NCBI GenBank assembly: GCA_900142905.1
Contig: FSRV01000002.1
Span: 4,092,001-4,156,000, forward strand
DNA length: 64,000 bases
Direction of reading: 5' to 3'
From: Burkholderia sp. GAS332
GTDB taxonomy: Bacteria > Pseudomonadota > Gammaproteobacteria > Burkholderiales > Burkholderiaceae
Shown here: positions 62,849 through 64,000 of the stretch, piece by piece
How the letters are laid out: the number at the start of each line of letters is the position of its first letter
Position numbering within the stretch: the first letter of the stretch is position 1
The notes under the pieces: generated by a model
The model's database searches: none
What the model was told of the DNA's origin: nothing
The model's input: the letters and a program-made list of their open reading frames with translations, nothing else
Made by a program: the position numbers and the translations under genes

Positions 62849-63295
62849 CAAAAGCACCTGCCCTCGATGCGCCACCACTACTGCCTTCGATGATCGAACA
62901 AGGTTCGGGCGTGATCGAGCAAGTGGCAGACCTTATCGAGTCCGTGGCCTCGCCGCCAGTGCAGCCGCAACTCACGAGATTCTCGAAAAACTACCCCTAG
63001 GCGTGGTGGACATGACGGATGCTCCCGCGCGGAGCAGAATGCACTTTCGGACTTAACGAAATCGCTGCGACTTTTGTCCGATCGTTGTTGACGACACAGT
63101 TTGCGCGACGTGGTGAGGTTCATCCTGGGCTGTGGCACCCGCACTGCAGCAAACGCAGAAATCGCGTACGGTTCGCCGTAGCGAGATGGCACAGCGGCGG
63201 CGTAGGGCATTTGTCAACCGGGCGCGCCTGGTAGCGTCAAGCGCGGATGCCGGGAAGTGTTGTCCCAGACGCATGCGACCAAAGGACCAGAAACC
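62849..63295. other. Stretch without a clear gene
   Basis: A frame on the plus strand at 62880-63050 reads HEILEKLPLGVVDMTDAPAR and could be a PAS-like remnant of a regulator. This is uncertain. No other feature is recognised. Confidence 0.35.
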
Positions 63296-64000
63296 ATGAA
63301 CAAGAGAGACATCAACTCAGCCGGCACAGATCGCAGCGCACGCCGTGGAAACGTCGTGGCGGGCCTCGTTTATGTGTTTGAGCAGGTCATGCCGGACCCG
63401 TTCGTCCTTGCAATTGGCTTGACCCTGGTGGTGGCTCTGCTGGCAGTGGCCTTCGCGCCGCATGCTTCGCTGGCGGTCATCCTGACCTCCTGGTACGGTG
63501 GTACGTTCAACATTCTCGGCTTTGCGCTGCAGATGATCCTGATTCTCGCGACGGGCTACGCGATCGCCGACGCACCCCTCGTCCAGCGCGGCTTGCGGGC
63601 GATGGCTGCCGGCGTGCGCACGCCGACCCGTGCCGCGCTGCTGGTTTTCCCGATCGTCGCGATGGCCGCGTGGCTCAACTGGGGACTTGGCCTGGTGGTC
63701 GGCGCACTCCTGTCGCGCGAAATCGCCAAGCGCGTGAAGGTGGATTTCGCATGGCTCGTCGCCGGTAGCTACTCGGCGTGGTCGGTCTGCAATAGCGGTT
63801 TGTCCAGCTCGATCGCCTTGTCACAGGCGTCGCATGGCAACGCATTGAACCTTGTTGAGAAAGCCACCGGGCAGGTCATTCCGTTGAGTGAGACCGTGTT
63901 CGCACCTTTCGTCTTTATCCCGACGGTCCTGGTGGTTGTCGTCATGACGGCGATCTTTATCTGGATGCACCCGAGGCAGGAAGATGTGGTCGCTTTCAAT
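63296..64000 (+). CDS. Short-chain fatty acid transporter AtoE family, partial
   Basis: The frame starts at ATG 63296 (MNKRDINSAGTDR) and runs off the window end with 235 codons. It reads VFEQVMPDPFVLAIGLTLVV, LQMILILATGYAIAD, LNWGLGLVVGALLSREIAKR and AGSYSAWSVCNSGLSSSIAL, which match the AtoE-type family of short-chain fatty acid carriers. The C-terminal part lies outside the window. It would import acetoacetate or butyrate-like acids. Confidence 0.85.
   Translation, partial: MNKRDINSAGTDRSARRGNVVAGLVYVFEQVMPDPFVLAIGLTLVVALLAVAFAPHASLAVILTSWYGGTFNILGFALQMILILATGYAIADAPLVQRGLRAMAAGVRTPTRAALLVFPIVAMAAWLNWGLGLVVGALLSREIAKRVKVDFAWLVAGSYSAWSVCNSGLSSSIALSQASHGNALNLVEKATGQVIPLSETVFAPFVFIPTVLVVVVMTAIFIWMHPRQEDVVAFN

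Noticed and set aside
1..64000. Prophage, CRISPR array, tRNA or rRNA genes
   Set aside because: No run of phage structural or replication genes, no regularly spaced repeats and no cloverleaf or rRNA sequence was seen.

Overview
The window looks like an accessory region of a large GC-rich genome of the Burkholderiaceae, most likely Paraburkholderia or Caballeronia. The reasons are the coding style, the many LysR regulators (five intact), BON, entericidin and porin relatives, and the mix of single metabolic operons. This is inferred from gene content and protein style, not from a database search. I see no rRNA, tRNA or CRISPR array, and no full prophage.

Left part (1-12.4 kb): the window opens inside a cassette of about 785 bp with a C4-like antisense RNA, a 155-residue protein of unknown function and a terminal hairpin. 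A second copy lies at 16.3-17.1 kb. The proteins differ at only 4 of 155 residues, but the antisense loops and their upstream target sites differ in a compensatory way. The cassette is the most interesting object in the window. Next come a GNAT acetyltransferase, membrane and envelope proteins of unknown function, an orphan phage-type tail tube protein, a MITE-like element, a VOC protein, and a Bcr/CflA-type efflux pump behind a short leader peptide and terminator. An IS1341-type element carrying tnpB sits against the 3' end of the pump gene. RhlE and a TPR membrane protein follow.

Middle part (13-33 kb): SDR, an EamA exporter with a divergent LysR, the second C4 cassette, and an AraC/GyrI regulator. 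There is then a Fic gene translationally coupled to a NACHT-like NTPase that is frameshifted and truncated. Around these lie fragments of several unrelated genes (lipocalin-like, isochorismatase, CheB, MocR, porin), so this stretch has been rearranged repeatedly. Intact units include a TetR-controlled SnoaL-SDR operon with two matching operators, a C13 peptidase lipoprotein, and a LysR-associated operon of an unknown protein, a tautomerase and an MBL hydrolase.

Right part (33-64 kb): catabolic and transport genes, including DHA2 and NCS1 transporters, a gamma-carbonic anhydrase and a carotenoid-cleavage-type oxygenase. An AraC regulator is divergent from a cytochrome P450. An acyl-CoA ligase lies opposite a nitroreductase, a 3-hydroxyacyl-CoA dehydrogenase and a thiolase. 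Further on are an ankyrin protein, PurA divergent from a LysR, a small entericidin, an alpha/beta hydrolase fused to a SnoaL domain, a CPBP-like membrane protein and the start of a short-chain fatty acid transporter. Remnants of a TetR, a GNAT, an MFS pump and an IS6-type transposase are interspersed.
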